Notes under the pieces: model-generated
Database searches by the model: none
What the model was told of the DNA's origin: nothing
The model's input: only the letters and a program-made list of their open reading frames with translations
Shown here: positions 50,954 through 62,241 of the stretch, in pieces
Layout of the letters: every line of letters begins with the position of its first letter
How positions within the stretch are numbered: position 1 is the first letter of the stretch
Assembly (NCBI GenBank): GCA_029961685.1
Contig: JARWKL010000011.1
Location: forward strand, 2,048,501 to 2,112,500
Length of the DNA: 64,000 nt
DNA from: Aristolochia californica
Taxonomy: Eukaryota > Streptophyta > Magnoliopsida > Piperales > Aristolochiaceae
Direction of reading: 5' to 3'
Translations under genes and position numbers: made by a program

Positions 50954-53913
50954 GAAGATTCTAGAGAGAGATTGGAGAGGCGTTTGGCGGGGTGGAACGG
51001 CGGCGGCGGAGAATAAATAAAAATTAATTTAAAATTTATCGTAAAAATCATATATAGTAATTTTATTTATGAAAAATATGCTTTAAATTATTTTTTCTTT
51101 CAAGTAAGTATGATATTACACTAATATCTTTATTATAATTTAATTGAAATAAAATTCAAAATTAAAAAAACCCTATTAATTAAACTACATGAAGAGTTTC
51201 ATATTACATAAAAATATTTTTAATATGAATAAAATAAAATTTATAGTAAATTAATTAGTTATGACCCATTAACCCTGCTCTTATATTTTTAAAAAACACT
51301 GAGGCTGTGTTTAGAACATAGAAAGTGGAGAGAAAAGAAAGGAAAAGAAAAGAAAGAGAAAGAGAATAGAAAAGAGGTTTCATTTTTCTTGTTTGGATGC
51401 CTATGAAAAATGAGAGAGAAAATAGAAGAGAAATATAGTTTTTCTTGTTTGGATACACGTGAAAAATGAAGAAGAAAAGAAAATAAGTAAATTTTAAAAT
51501 TTTAAAATTTGATGATTAAATTTTTTTCTCAAGTTTCTATTTCTTTTATTTTCTCCCAAATTCCATCATTTTATGAGAGAAAATTTATTAACTAAGAGAT
51601 ATAGTGATTTTCTCTCTTACTTTCTAAATATTTTCTAAAATTATTTAAAAAGGTAATAAAAATCAATAAAAAACAATAAATGGATAACATAATTAAAAAT
51701 GGATGCTTTCTATTCAAGTATAATGTTTACTATTCTTGGTTAACGAAATAACTAAAATCGACCATAACGTATGTGAGGATTGACGAAAATGCAAGAAAAA
51801 AAATCATTTGATGAAAAATGACAGAGATAGTTGAAAAAAAAAACTAATGCTCAAGACCATTTTCCCATTCATGGACTGAATTAAATCAGCCTCTTATAAG
51901 TTCAAGGGTGTTGTGTGGGTTCCCTCCTATATGGAGGATGGGGCCCACATGGAGAGAGGACTTAGGCCCAACTGATTTTAGGTTTACCAAAACCTAAGTG
52001 ATGCTGACATTATAAATAGAAGAGAAGAAGAAAAAAAGAAAAGGGGTAGTTAAAGCAGGGTAGTCCGTACAATTTTTGTCAAACGCTCTGATCAAGAAAG
52101 TGTTTTTTCTTGAGATTATTGTTGATTGTATACCTCTAGTGTTATCTAGAGAGAACATTTGTGTACACATCAGTGTTGATAGTCAAAGTTTTAACTGGAC
52201 TAGGTCCCGTGGTTTTTTCCCTTTGTTTTGAAAGGTTTTCCACGTAAAAAAAATCTTGGCTCTTTGTGTGTGTGTGTGGTTTTTCTTTATTAAATGATTT
52301 CTCAACAGATTCACAAAAAGTGAGAGAGTATCATTTCTCCCAACACCAGGGTGTTTATGAGTCAACTTGATAAGTCACAAATCCTTATTCAAGGTAAATC
52401 TTTATAGATGACACATAAAGACTTTTCAGCCCTAGTACTACACAAACTACTTGGTTTTTGAGTCTTCAGCCCTACTACATAAATTGAGGCACATCACATA
52501 TAAACTGCAATATATATGTATCACACTAAGGTGGCAATTGCCCTATACGTGAATGCATATCTTGGGTCATTCACTAGCATCCTCCCATGCAACAACTTGG
52601 GCACAACGGCCACCTGGTCCTCCAAAGAAGAAATACCTACCAAATCTAGTTGAGCCTTTGCCTTCATTTTGAATTTTATAACATTTGGGCCGAGTTTGTG
52701 TTTTTACGATATTATTAGGTACATCTCGCAATGTGAAGTTCTTATCAACATACAAAATTTGATTCATATAAGCAGTTTTCTTATAGCCTTCTGCTGGGAA
52801 ATGGCCATTTCCCATTTGTGGGTAAGTTCCAAAGGTGTCACCAACCACCTCTCCTCCCCAATCAATCCTATTTGTATATTTCACTAAAGCCTTGAAGAGA
52901 GAACCCGACCAATAACCCACCCATACGAAGCTACTACTTTGAGTTTCATGGTATCCAAGCCACCAATTTTGTGTGCCTTCATCCTGAGGAAAAAACACAA
53001 TAAAGGTACTTAAACATGGTTAACAACATATGGGATCTTAATAATTCCAAACATAATGGATGTTACACATTATGTAACATCTGTACCACGTATGGGGTAT
53101 AACCACCATTAAGTTTGCAAGTGTTTAACATAATTTTACCTCACAAACCCAAGAAATATCTGACATTATGTAACACACCAGCTCTAACTAATTGTAACGA
53201 ATGTTACTGATTGGTTAAGAGCTAGAATGTAACATCGGTTAGCAAAGTTAATATACCCAAAATGCAAGTAGGGTGATATCCTCCTGGGTGCCACCAAAGG
53301 AAGAGATTTTTGGAAGTCTAATGCCAGGTGTTATTGTTCTTGAGAATTGCACAAAACCAGAACAAAATAAATTGTAACATCCGGTGCTACGATAATTATC
53401 CGCCTGCCAATCACAAAATCATTACCAAGTAATTAGAACTTCTCCTTTAGGTATGAAGAAGAATTGTAAGTATTCAGTAGAGGTAGTCAAAAACTCACTG
53501 TACAGTACACAAATAGGTGAGTTGCAGAGTCTCCATATAGACCTGGATATACCTGATCAAAATGGCCATTGTTCAAATGGTGATTTGTATAAGATCAAGA
53601 CTCGGGTTTTTTCAAAAGATAGAACCAAGACCGGCTGTTCAAGATAAATAGTGATTTGTGGAAGAGCTACTCACATTCCATCCAACCTCTATAGTATTGA
53701 GGTTCTGACCTTGCCCATTTATAATCCACAATTGGGCAAGGCTGAATGTCTCACCCTGCTTCACCTGAGGGTTCCATACGTTGATTGAAACTTGAGTTCC
53801 TTGGTAGGTGCCTCCTGCTAGTCCAGATAAACTTGCTACAACATACTGAATGATAAAACTGATAATTAGTTTGGATGGTTATAAGTGATAACGATAAACG
53901 ATAACCAATGAAC

Positions 53914-54375
53914 TCAAATCAAATTGTATCCAGCTACGACACGTAGTTGAAGAGTTGTAAACGCTACAACACTTGTTGTAATCCTATAAATACATGTTTC
54001 ATCATCAATGAAAATACGCCGAATTATTGTCTTCTTCCTTCTTTTTCATCTATATGGTATCAGAATGGGCTGAACCATTTTCTCCCTCAGATCGATCCCT
54101 CTGAAGACCCACAAGCCTTTGTTTCCCTTCACAACACGAGATGTCAGGGAAGAATCGTGTCTACCTCGCTGGAACTCCTCAGTAGGTGAACCATGAAATA
54201 AACAAAAAATAGAGCTTCGACAGAGCCTCAGGCGCCAGTGATGGCCGCAACTTAGCCACCAAAAATAGTTTTTGCCATATTTTTATTGATGAGGAGACAT
54301 GTATTGATGAAGAGTTGGAAACGCTACAACACAACTCTTTAGCTACGTGCTGTAGCTAGATACAATTTGATTTGA
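53914..54375 (+). mobile_element. TRIM-like miniature LTR element in a neprosin intron
   Basis: TGAAGAGTTGTAAACGCTACAAC at about 53948 recurs as TGAAGAGTTGGAAACGCTACAAC at about 54308. Between them, 54055 onward reads TGGTATCAGA, a tRNA-Met primer-site start, preceded by about 107 bp of LTR-like sequence with a TATAAATA motif. The outermost parts, CAAATCAAATTGTATC-CAGCTAC (53914) and its complement (ending 54375), are inverted, so the right end is rearranged or the element is nested in a fold-back repeat. It has no coding capacity. Confidence 0.45.
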
Positions 54376-54545
54376 ATTCAACCCTTATCCTTTTATCTAT
54401 ATCAATAAGCTCTTCTAGTTGTTCTTAGCATTGTAGAGTTTGGACAATTTGGACTTGCTACAGCATCTACTTGTTCTTACCTGATGGTCAACGGTTTTTA
54501 GTCAATCGGGACTATAACCACTTCGTCCATACTTGTTTATAAGAT

Positions 54546-56050
54546 GGGAATTTAACCAAAATAACCATTTAAAACAACTTATTTTGAAAAACAACGACGT
54601 CATCAAATTATTTTGAAAAATACCCAATTTTGACCGATCCACTGCACATGTGTACAGTCAAAGGCGACATGTAGGCTTTAACTGCTTACATGTTGCCATG
54701 TCATCAGTGCAATAAAGTTAGATGAACACATCGTCTGCCATGTCATTATTTTGCCACATCATCTGCCACGTAAACTACTAAGTCATTAAATAAAAAAATT
54801 GAATATTTTTTTTTAAATAAAAAATAAAATACACTTTTTATTTCCCCACTCATCTTTCTCCTCTCCTCTCCTCTCGCCCTCTCACCGCCGCTCGGCCTTA
54901 GCCTCCTCTCCTCTCCTCTCGCCCTCTCGTTGTCGCTTGGCCTCGGCCACCTCTGGCCTCGCCCTCTCTCCTCTCGCTGCCATCGCTCCCTTGCTGCCGC
55001 TGCTTAGCCTCGGCCTCTTCGCCTCTCCTCTCCCCTCTCGCAATGCCTGATGCCGCCGCTCCCCACTGCTCGGGCTCGATGCCCCCCTCTCAATTAAAAA
55101 TTAAAATATATTTTAAATCGATAATAAAATATGTTAAATTAGTAAGAGTAAGATTTTTTAATTAATTAGTATATTTAATTTATTTTTAATTATTTTAAAT
55201 ATAAGGTAATAAAAAGTCTATCGATAAATTTGAAAAAAATGTATTGATAAATTTGATTTTAAAACTCAAAACTAAAATTTTCAAAATTTTTAATTAAAAT
55301 ATTTTTTAAATCGATAATAAAAAAGTGTTAAATAGGTAAGAGTAAGATTTTTTTAAACTTATTATTTTAAATATAAGGTAAAAAAAATTTTACTGGTACA
55401 TTTATTTTTTAAACTCAAGTAAAATTTTCATATTTTTTCAGTTAATAAATATTTTTAATTGATAATAAAAGGTGTTGTAAGATTTTTAATAATTTATTAT
55501 TTTTTAAATAATGTGATAAAATTATACAAAATAAATTTTATTTTTAAAATCTAAAATAATTTTTTTGTATATTTTTTCAATTTATAAATGTTTTAAATTT
55601 CTAAATATTTTAAATCTAATTAGTATACTTATTTTATTTTTTATTTTTAAAAAATCTAAAGTAATAAAAAGTGTAACGATAATTTTTTTAATTAATAAAT
55701 ATTTTTATTGATATTAAATGTTAAATAAGTAAGAGTTAATTTTTAATTGTTTATAAGATTTTTTATAATTTATTATTTTAGATATAAGGTAATAAAAAGT
55801 GTATTTTATTTATTATTTTTTAAAAAAATATTCATTTTTTTATTTAATGACATGGCAGTTTACGTGATGTGGCAAAATAATGACATGGCAGATGATGTGG
55901 TGACATGTAAGCAGTCAAAGCTTACGTGTCACCTTTGAGTGTATACATGTGCAGTGGACCGGTCAAAGTTGGGTAGTTTTCAAAATATTTTGATGACAAC
56001 GTTGTTTTTCAAAATAAATTGTTTTAAATGGTTATTTTGGTTAAATTCCC
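54546..56050. mobile_element. Mutator-like (MULE) non-autonomous element, 1505 bp, with 9-bp target duplication
   Basis: Perfect 9-bp direct repeats TTATAAGAT flank the element at 54537-54545 and 56051-56059. Long terminal inverted repeats start GGGAATTTAACCAAAATAACC and extend about 290 bp on the left and 255 bp on the right at roughly 85-90% identity by eye. A 9-bp duplication with long inverted repeats is diagnostic of Mutator-like elements. The interior has a C/T-rich, GC-rich block (about 54840-55090) and an AT-rich tandem array (55092-55815), with no transposase. It sits inside exon 3 of the neprosin gene. Confidence 0.9.
55092..55815. repeat. AT-rich tandem array inside the MULE
   Basis: About five diverged units of roughly 110-200 bp share the order TTTAAATCGATAATAAAA, GTTAAATAGGTAAGAGTAAG, ATTATTTTAAATATAAGGTAA and a run ending in AAACTC or AAATCTAAA. 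Units shorten towards the right. Comparable units occur in inverse orientation at about 43.39-43.9 kb. Confidence 0.6.
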
Positions 56051-57479
56051 TTATAAGATTTGAGACGGAACCAGCTGCTAACGGTTCGTCCATTTGCACC
56101 CTTCTGATGGGAACTGTGTCCACAGGTCAGCCTCCATCCGGGAGGCCTGTCTTCATTGTAATGTAGCTTGAAGGTTTGGCATTTATCCCTTCTAGAACCG
56201 AAGCAGGTTCCATCTGTGTTGCAAGTTTTCAGTCAGTAGGAGAACAGTAGACGACCTTCAAAGAGAAAGACAGACTGAGAAAGAGTGAAAAGACTCACCT
56301 GTACTATATGGTGTTTGAGTGCCGGATGATCTAAGGCTGGTTGCTCGTTTACATCGACGCAATCAAAGATATCCCCCTCTTCAGTCTATTTAAGCAGATT
56401 AAAACTCATCATTTTTATCACAGTTATACATCATTAAATTAATCCTTTTATAAGAAAGAAACTTTCACCTTGATAGTCGTCAATCCTGGTTTGTTTATAA
56501 ACTCGAGATAATTCCTCATTTCCAGATACTCTTCTCTTGATATTTCACTAGCCTCGCGAGAGACGACGCAAATCGCAATCCACCCAGTCAAGGCTATATG
56601 GAATCTGATACCCTCAGGACCAGCCATGGGAGTTACAACCAGCTTGCCACCTGAAACTTATCAACCACTGTTACTGTGCAGTGTTCCTTAACACTTACCA
56701 GACGAGACAACTACAACAAGCTTCCAGATCTCTCTTCTGAATCATATTTTCGATCTATTTATTAGGAGCAGGAAGCGATTTCTTGATTTCATGCGCTGGA
56801 AAATGCATTATAAATTCTGTTGGGAGTGGAGAGCCAAGTCATATCCATGAACGTGCAAGGAAGACTCCTGTACTGGCTCTTGGATTTCGTTTAACGTGAT
56901 TAGATCTTAAAGAATCTTAGTTTCTCCTATGGATTTAATGACTGGCCTTATTAAACTCTGACAAAGTTCATTTCTTGATCAACGCAGACCTGAAAGAAAT
57001 GCTAAAATACAGGAATTGGAGCGAAGGACGCTCATTCAATCAACAGTGACCGTGCAAGTCTTCTCAATCACCGAGTATCGTATAAGTTTGTATAACTTTC
57101 AGAGACGTAAATATAAACTAAACGATTTGATTATGGCATTTAAGCTTAATCATGGCCAAGTCTTAGGCAACACTTCCTTCCAGAGAAAGCACTGAAGACA
57201 TCTTCAAATGAAGAGTACCTCACGAGGGTTTCCTGTTAGGGATCATTTGTATATGTTGTCACTGTTGATCAACACCTTGACCTTATGCCCCTTAACATCT
57301 CCCTCTTATTGCATGGTTTGAGGATGAAGGACCCAAAGAGTGTGTTGAAGAGCAAATATGAAATAGTCTTACATGACTCTTATAGTAAGAAGTTTCACAG
57401 AGCCAGAATTAATATGATATTTAAGAAGAGTCTCATGGAAGGAGGTATCATTGAAGAGTCTCAATTAAAGGTGTTTTAG

Positions 57480-57687
57480 TTATGTTAGTTGTATTTATGT
57501 TAAGTTGTTCAATTGTTCTAGAATTTATCTTTTATTGTTTAAATTCGGGTATAACTGGGACAAATGTAGTTTAACTGTAATTGGCTCTACTTATTTCATC
57601 TATTATACATTTAGTCTCATTGTACTCAAATTACATCAAATCAATGAAGTTTTCCTCTTTTCTAGAAATTCAACATGGTATGAGAGC
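57480..57687 (+). mobile_element. LTR end with primer-binding site, copia-like remnant
   Basis: An AT-rich stretch ending TTCAACA is followed by TGGTATGAGAGC at 57676-57687, one base from the canonical tRNA-Met primer site. Nothing recognisable as gag follows. It is probably a truncated element. Confidence 0.45.
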
Positions 57688-59024
57688 AACTTCTGTGAGT
57701 TCACTCGGTCAACCCACAAAGAATGCGATTCTTTTATGATCTATCATCTCTAGTAGTTTAGGTTCGTATTCTATCTTTTTTCTTTCTTTCTTGTCCAAAT
57801 GCCTGTTATTTTCTTGTCATTTGCACCTCCATACTGAACTTTTCATATTTCAAATTATTTATTGACAGAAAGATCTTTGAATCTACTTTCTAAGTAAAAA
57901 ATAAGTTTGGCAAACAGAGTTTTCTAGAAAGGGAAACCAGTATCTGAAGCACCATTCCTTAGAACCTATTTTATGTAATAGCAACTCAATGAGTCTTTAT
58001 ATGACTAGATTTCAAAATTAAAATTCAGTATAAAACTCCAATGGATTTTTCAAATAGGGGCTTACACATAAAAAAAAATCATAAAAAATAATGATTTCAA
58101 TGTATAGGCCTATGAGTGGTAACTTTGAACTTAGATGTACGATTTCAAAGTGCAAGGACACTAGTAAATTGTACTCAATCAATTTCAATTAGAAGATTTC
58201 AAAATAAAAGGAATATTGAGACTTGGATTTTTGAGATACAATCCCCAAATTTTAGTACAATGCAAAAGCCACTTATAATGGCACAACTAATCCATATGCT
58301 AGAATGCATGAAATGATTACAAAGAAGAGCACAAATTCTAACACAAAAGATGCTAAATAAACAAAGATCTCAAAATAATGGCTCATAAATACTTTGCTCT
58401 TTGCCAACTAACCTTTCAAAAACTCAATCTCCAAATTTGATTTGAAAGTATGTGTGTGCTATGGAGTAGTAGTAGAAGCCTAAGATTCAAGGAAAAATAG
58501 TTTATCAACTTAAATAGATGAATTCTCAACATTCAAAAATAGAGTCGTTGAGCTTAGTGTTAAATTCTAGGGCATTAATCCATTAAGCATTATCAGAACA
58601 AAGAAGTTTTTGGGGGAAAGAGAAGTGAGAAGAAGAGATGAGAAGAGAAGAGCTCATAATGGTGAGAGAAGAAAGAGGAGGACCAAAAAAGGATGAGGAG
58701 AAGAGGATCTCAAAAGTTAATGTTTGCTCTTCTCTTCTCCATGCTTTATATTAAGTGAGTTTAATACATAATATTAAAAAAAAATACCCTTAACCTCATT
58801 AGGGTAAAATAACTTATCTATTAACAATCACCAAATTTTATCTACGATATTTATATCTGAATACGAGGTTTCACGAGTACATTGAAACTCGATTAATTCT
58901 TCAAAAATACAATAACCCTCTTGATGATAGATTTAGTAATTGCTATAAAAGCGCAACCCCAATTTAGTTGTTTTTCCCTTATTTCCTTACATGCATGCAC
59001 ACACGCACACATGCACACATGCGC

Positions 59025-59785
59025 ATGGACAATTATAAAAAAGCTTTTAAATGCGATAATATCTTATTTTCATTAATGGTTGCCCATGGTCCATCATGAG
59101 GTTAAACACAGCTTGATAGTCTAGGTCATAAGGTTAACCACAACTTGATAGTCTTGGTTGAGGTATTGAATAGATAATGAAGTGTACACAACTAGAGTTT
59201 AACTTGGAAGGATAACTAGGAATGTCATTGTTGCAATAAATGTTTTTTTAAGTACGTTGGAGGATGGAAACTTGGGTTATAGCTCAATGAGATCTTGAGT
59301 TTTCCAATTGAATGAGAATCCATCCAGATTTCACTCTTCCAATTTGGGTCCAAAGTCACCACTTAAAAATCTAAAATTAATAAAAATACATAAAAATATT
59401 CTAAATATTCATGTAATAGAATAAAAGGTAGAGTAACTACAAACTACCAAATTCGAACCTGATCGAATTATTAATCCGATCCGATTCAAACTTGATTGAA
59501 TATCGGTCAAAGTTCAACCACAACTATGTTTTTTTTTCCATACACAGATGTTTATAAAAGACTTTTAATTAATTTAATATGGATATTATCTTCTTAAATG
59601 CTCATCCTTTGTTCATCATTGAGGTGAGGCACAAGACAAGCTTGCTTGAGATCCTTGGAAGATGGTAAGGTGTACACCACTGGAGTTTAACCTGAAAGGA
59701 TAATTGAGAATGTCAATATGTTGGGGGATGGAGACTTAGGTTGTAGCTCAACGAGGTCTTGAGTTCAACCTTGGCTACACATAAA
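59025..59785 (+). repeat. Diverged direct repeats, about 59025-59315 and 59545-59785
   Basis: Both blocks have, in the same order, TATAAAA-AG-CTTTTAA, a GATATTATCTT-like stretch, GTCCATCAT or GTTCATCAT, GGTGTACACCACTGGAGTTTAAC-like text, AAGGATAA and GAGATCTTGAGTT or GAGGTCTTGAGTT. They are about 500 bp apart. Type and origin are unknown; LTRs of a short element are possible. Confidence 0.45.
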
Positions 59786-59964
59786 CTATGAAGAATGACT
59801 AAGAATACATAAAATAGAATGCTTGATGATGTTGTTCTCAGAGATAGAATAAGAAAAATGAAAACAATTTTTATACTGAGAATGCTAGGGAAACATTTTT
59901 TTAAATTTTATAATTGTTTATATATAGTGGAGGCATATGTGCTTAGTCACACAACTATGTCACA

Positions 59965-60440
59965 ATGTTATGAAGCCTAGACCGAACCAACTAGTTGGAT
60001 GGAGGTCAATTGGACCTAGTCCCTTGTCCAGGTTATAACAAAGTAAGATCAACTTTGGGTAAAACCCAACGGACTAGTCAGATTCAATTGATGAATCAGA
60101 TGAAACAATCCAATTAGATAGGTTACATCATGTATGCAAGGGAACTCCCTAGGTATGACACAAAAAGAGGGGATGGGTGGTCATGCACCAGCTCCCCTTT
60201 TTTCAACATTAGAGTAGGAGGAATCAACCAAACCCCCACCTTCCCCCCACCCCAACTATTGACAATAGATAAGATGGGGACCCCTTCCCCATGGACACTA
60301 AAAAATAGGGAGAAGGGTGGCATATAAATGATAGGGAAGGGATCCCTTGCTATCACATAACAATGAGGAAGTGAAGGATCCCTTCCCTTTGTGCATAAAC
60401 AACCTAAGAGGGAAGGGGGTAGGGGATGCTTTTTACCAAA
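59965..60440. repeat. Dispersed C-rich repeat (copy 3)
   Basis: It opens with GACCGAACCAACTAGTTGGA and AATTGGACCTAGTC, then has GGGACCCCTTCCCCATGG and GAAGGGATCCCTT blocks resembling those in intron 7 of the transporter gene. Short open frames on both strands here are low-complexity artefacts. Confidence 0.35.
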
Positions 60441-60639
60441 AGAAAAATATATTAATAATTCTTCCTAATATTTTATGTTGGTAAAAACAAACCTAACAAT
60501 GTGGAATTCTCTTGGATCTCTTGTGTTAAAGAAGAGGTTCGAGATATCTCTGAGTACATGAATTTTGATGATAACAAACACATACATTTTATACTAATCT
60601 TTAAATGAGAATTGTTTAGAAAAGAAAGTGTTTCAAGAA

Positions 60640-61215
60640 TTTTTGAAAGGTAGTTTCGAATCCATATGTGGATTCGAACCCATCTGAATGCATAAAAGCA
60701 AAAAAGAGTGTGAACCTCACTTACAAAAAGTTTCAAAATTAATAATGGAGTCAAACCCTCTATTGGATTTTATCCCATCAAGGAGGAGGATTCAAATCCA
60801 AGGACTTAAAAGAAGCTTGTAAAGAAGAAAGGGTTTGGACCCAAGTGATGGGATTCAAATCCCCAAGCAAGCAGAGAAAAAAAAGGATTCGAACCCGAGT
60901 TACATAAACTTTTGGAATTAAAAGTAGATTCAAACTCTATTATGAAGGCACACTGCCGAGTCAAACTCATAATTGGATTTGACCCCATATGGGTGAAAAA
61001 CAAAAAAAAAAAGATGTGAATCCGATTTATGGAAAGTTTTGGCACAAATGACGGATTCAAGCTTTGTAAGAAGCAGAAGTCTAAGGAGTTGAACATATGG
61101 GTGTATTCAACTGCAAAATCATGTCACTGGAAGGAATGGATTCAAATCATTGGTATTGGATCCGAACCCTTGCTGTTGAAATTCAACTTTTTTTCTGAAT
61201 GTTAATGGTAGATTC
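60640..61215. repeat. Minisatellite-like array built around a GATTCGAACCC motif
   Basis: Variants of GGATTCAAATCC or GGATTCGAACCC recur about ten times, for example near 60650, 60670, 60790, 60850, 60883, 60927, 61050, 61140 and 61160. They are separated by 20-120 bp of A-rich text including AAAAGTTT and TTGGATTTGACCCCAT. The motif resembles a tRNA gene B box, but no cloverleaf could be drawn. Confidence 0.5.
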
Positions 61216-61632
61216 AGATGCTTACAAGTGCCCAAAATTTGTAATTGACCTACCAATGTGCCGAATAGAAAAATATGATTTATTTAGAAGTTGAGGTTGT
61301 AGATTGCATATCAATATGATTCAGGTTTGGGATTCAAATGCATAGATTATATTAACAAATCCTACAACCCTTTTTTTCACAGGAGCTAGCTAAAAAAGCA
61401 TACCCTTTTATGCCTTTTCATTGTCACATTACAAGGGAGGAACCACATTCAGACTTATGCAATTGGAATAATTTGGAATTAGTAATTCAAATAAAATGAT
61501 TAGTATTTGTTCCCTTGCCAAATGCTAGACTAAAAATTAGACATGTCAGAATCAGTATTTATTCCCATGGGATCATCTATCCTCGACTCAACAACACAAC
61601 AACCCACATAAGATTCTACACCACTTTACTAA

Positions 61633-61815
61633 GGGTCTGTTTGGAACCCCATGGAAAAGAAAATAAAATAAAATGAGAATTTGACCATTATTATTCCCAA
61701 AAATAGTTAGTGAAAAGGAGAATTTGATCATTATCTTATTTTCACTAACTATTTTTGAAAATAATAATTATCAAATTCTCATTTCTTTTCTTTTCTAGGG
61801 GTTCCAAACAGACCC
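61633..61815. mobile_element. Tourist-like (PIF/Harbinger) MITE, 183 bp, TAA target duplication
   Basis: Terminal inverted repeats GGGTCTGTTTGGAACCCC and its complement are perfect over about 18 bp. The flanks are TAA at 61630-61632 and 61816-61818. The interior is itself largely palindromic (AATGAGAATTTGACCATTATT against AATAATTATCAAATTCTCATT). A 3-bp TAA duplication with this terminus is characteristic of Tourist elements. It is a relative of 1020-1186. Confidence 0.85.
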
Positions 61816-62241
61816 TAAGGGAAAACTACAACAGTCTAATACTGTGTCACTGTTAGGGGAGGCAATATGTAAGGCTCTGGTTAGGTCGACCTGAACCGTT
61901 GTTAAACGCACCACTTCCTAAAGTGAGGCTCTTTCGGCTTAAATCAATTAATGGAACAATGACTTTTTCTTATAGTTTTCTATTCACATAAACACACTCT
62001 AAACATTGTCATTCTAGTCTAATATTAACCTAATTCTTTCACTTTACACAATGAGTCAATTCCTACTAGTTGGCAACAAGGTAAAGCTTTACATATGTTC
62101 TAAATCCCAAACTGTGATGGATAAAGAAAAGAGTTAAAGTTAAGAAATCTGCTTTGGCTGCAAGTGGGATCAAGTATTTAATAAGTAAAAGATTCTCCCA
62201 TCCATCAATCTGAATATGAGATATTGAAGGGGACCCAATGA

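Larger units (their letters stand above)
48914..52566. other. Intergenic region, PIP1 to the neprosin pseudogene
   Basis: It contains the PIP1 promoter, a weak approximate duplication near 49.92-50.14 kb (CCTGCAACTTTTCCACAATTTC against CCTGCATCTTTTTCACAGTTTC), a cluster of ACGT elements at about 50.75-50.95 kb, and an AT-rich stretch with GAAAA-type repeats at about 51.3-51.6 kb. Open frames at 49620-49826 (minus, 68 codons) and 50664-51020 (plus, 118 codons) have no recognised relatives and were not called as genes. Confidence 0.55.
52567..56627 (-). pseudogene. Neprosin-family (glutamic peptidase) gene, disrupted
   Basis: Eight exons are traceable: 56469-56627, 56299-56385, 56213 to 54481 (split), 53675-53845, 53499-53552, 53403-53256 (approximately to 53257), and 52567-52983. 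Exon 3 is split by a 1505-bp MULE, so seven exons remain if the split one is counted once. The first exon gives a signal-like helix and LEFINKPGLTTIK, the second the activation-peptide motif GDIFDCVDV...ALDHPALKHH, the third PIRR, the fourth INVWNP and IEVGW, then LYGDSATHLFVY, TGCYNLFCSGFVQ, and finally WGGEV and GRCAQV. The glutamates in IEVGW and WGGEV are family-conserved and probably catalytic. Exon 3 has in-frame TGA at 56127-56129, where a cysteine before the PIRR block is expected, and TGA at 54502-54504. With the insertion and one duplicated target removed, exon 3 is exactly 73 codons, so reading frame is otherwise intact. Secreted prolyl-cleaving peptidase function is known for the family but cannot be expected here. 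Confidence 0.88.

Noticed and set aside
50664..51020. 118-codon plus-strand open frame
   Set aside because: No recognisable domain; it overlaps an ACGT-motif-rich promoter-like block and its openness follows from local GC content.
56127..56129. In-frame TGA in the neprosin gene read as selenocysteine
   Set aside because: Land plants lack selenocysteine insertion; a second TGA and an exon insertion point to a pseudogene.
59735..59790. TAGCTCAACGAG and GAGTTCAACC as SINE A and B boxes
   Set aside because: The spacing is far too short for a tRNA-type promoter and no tRNA-related head could be aligned.
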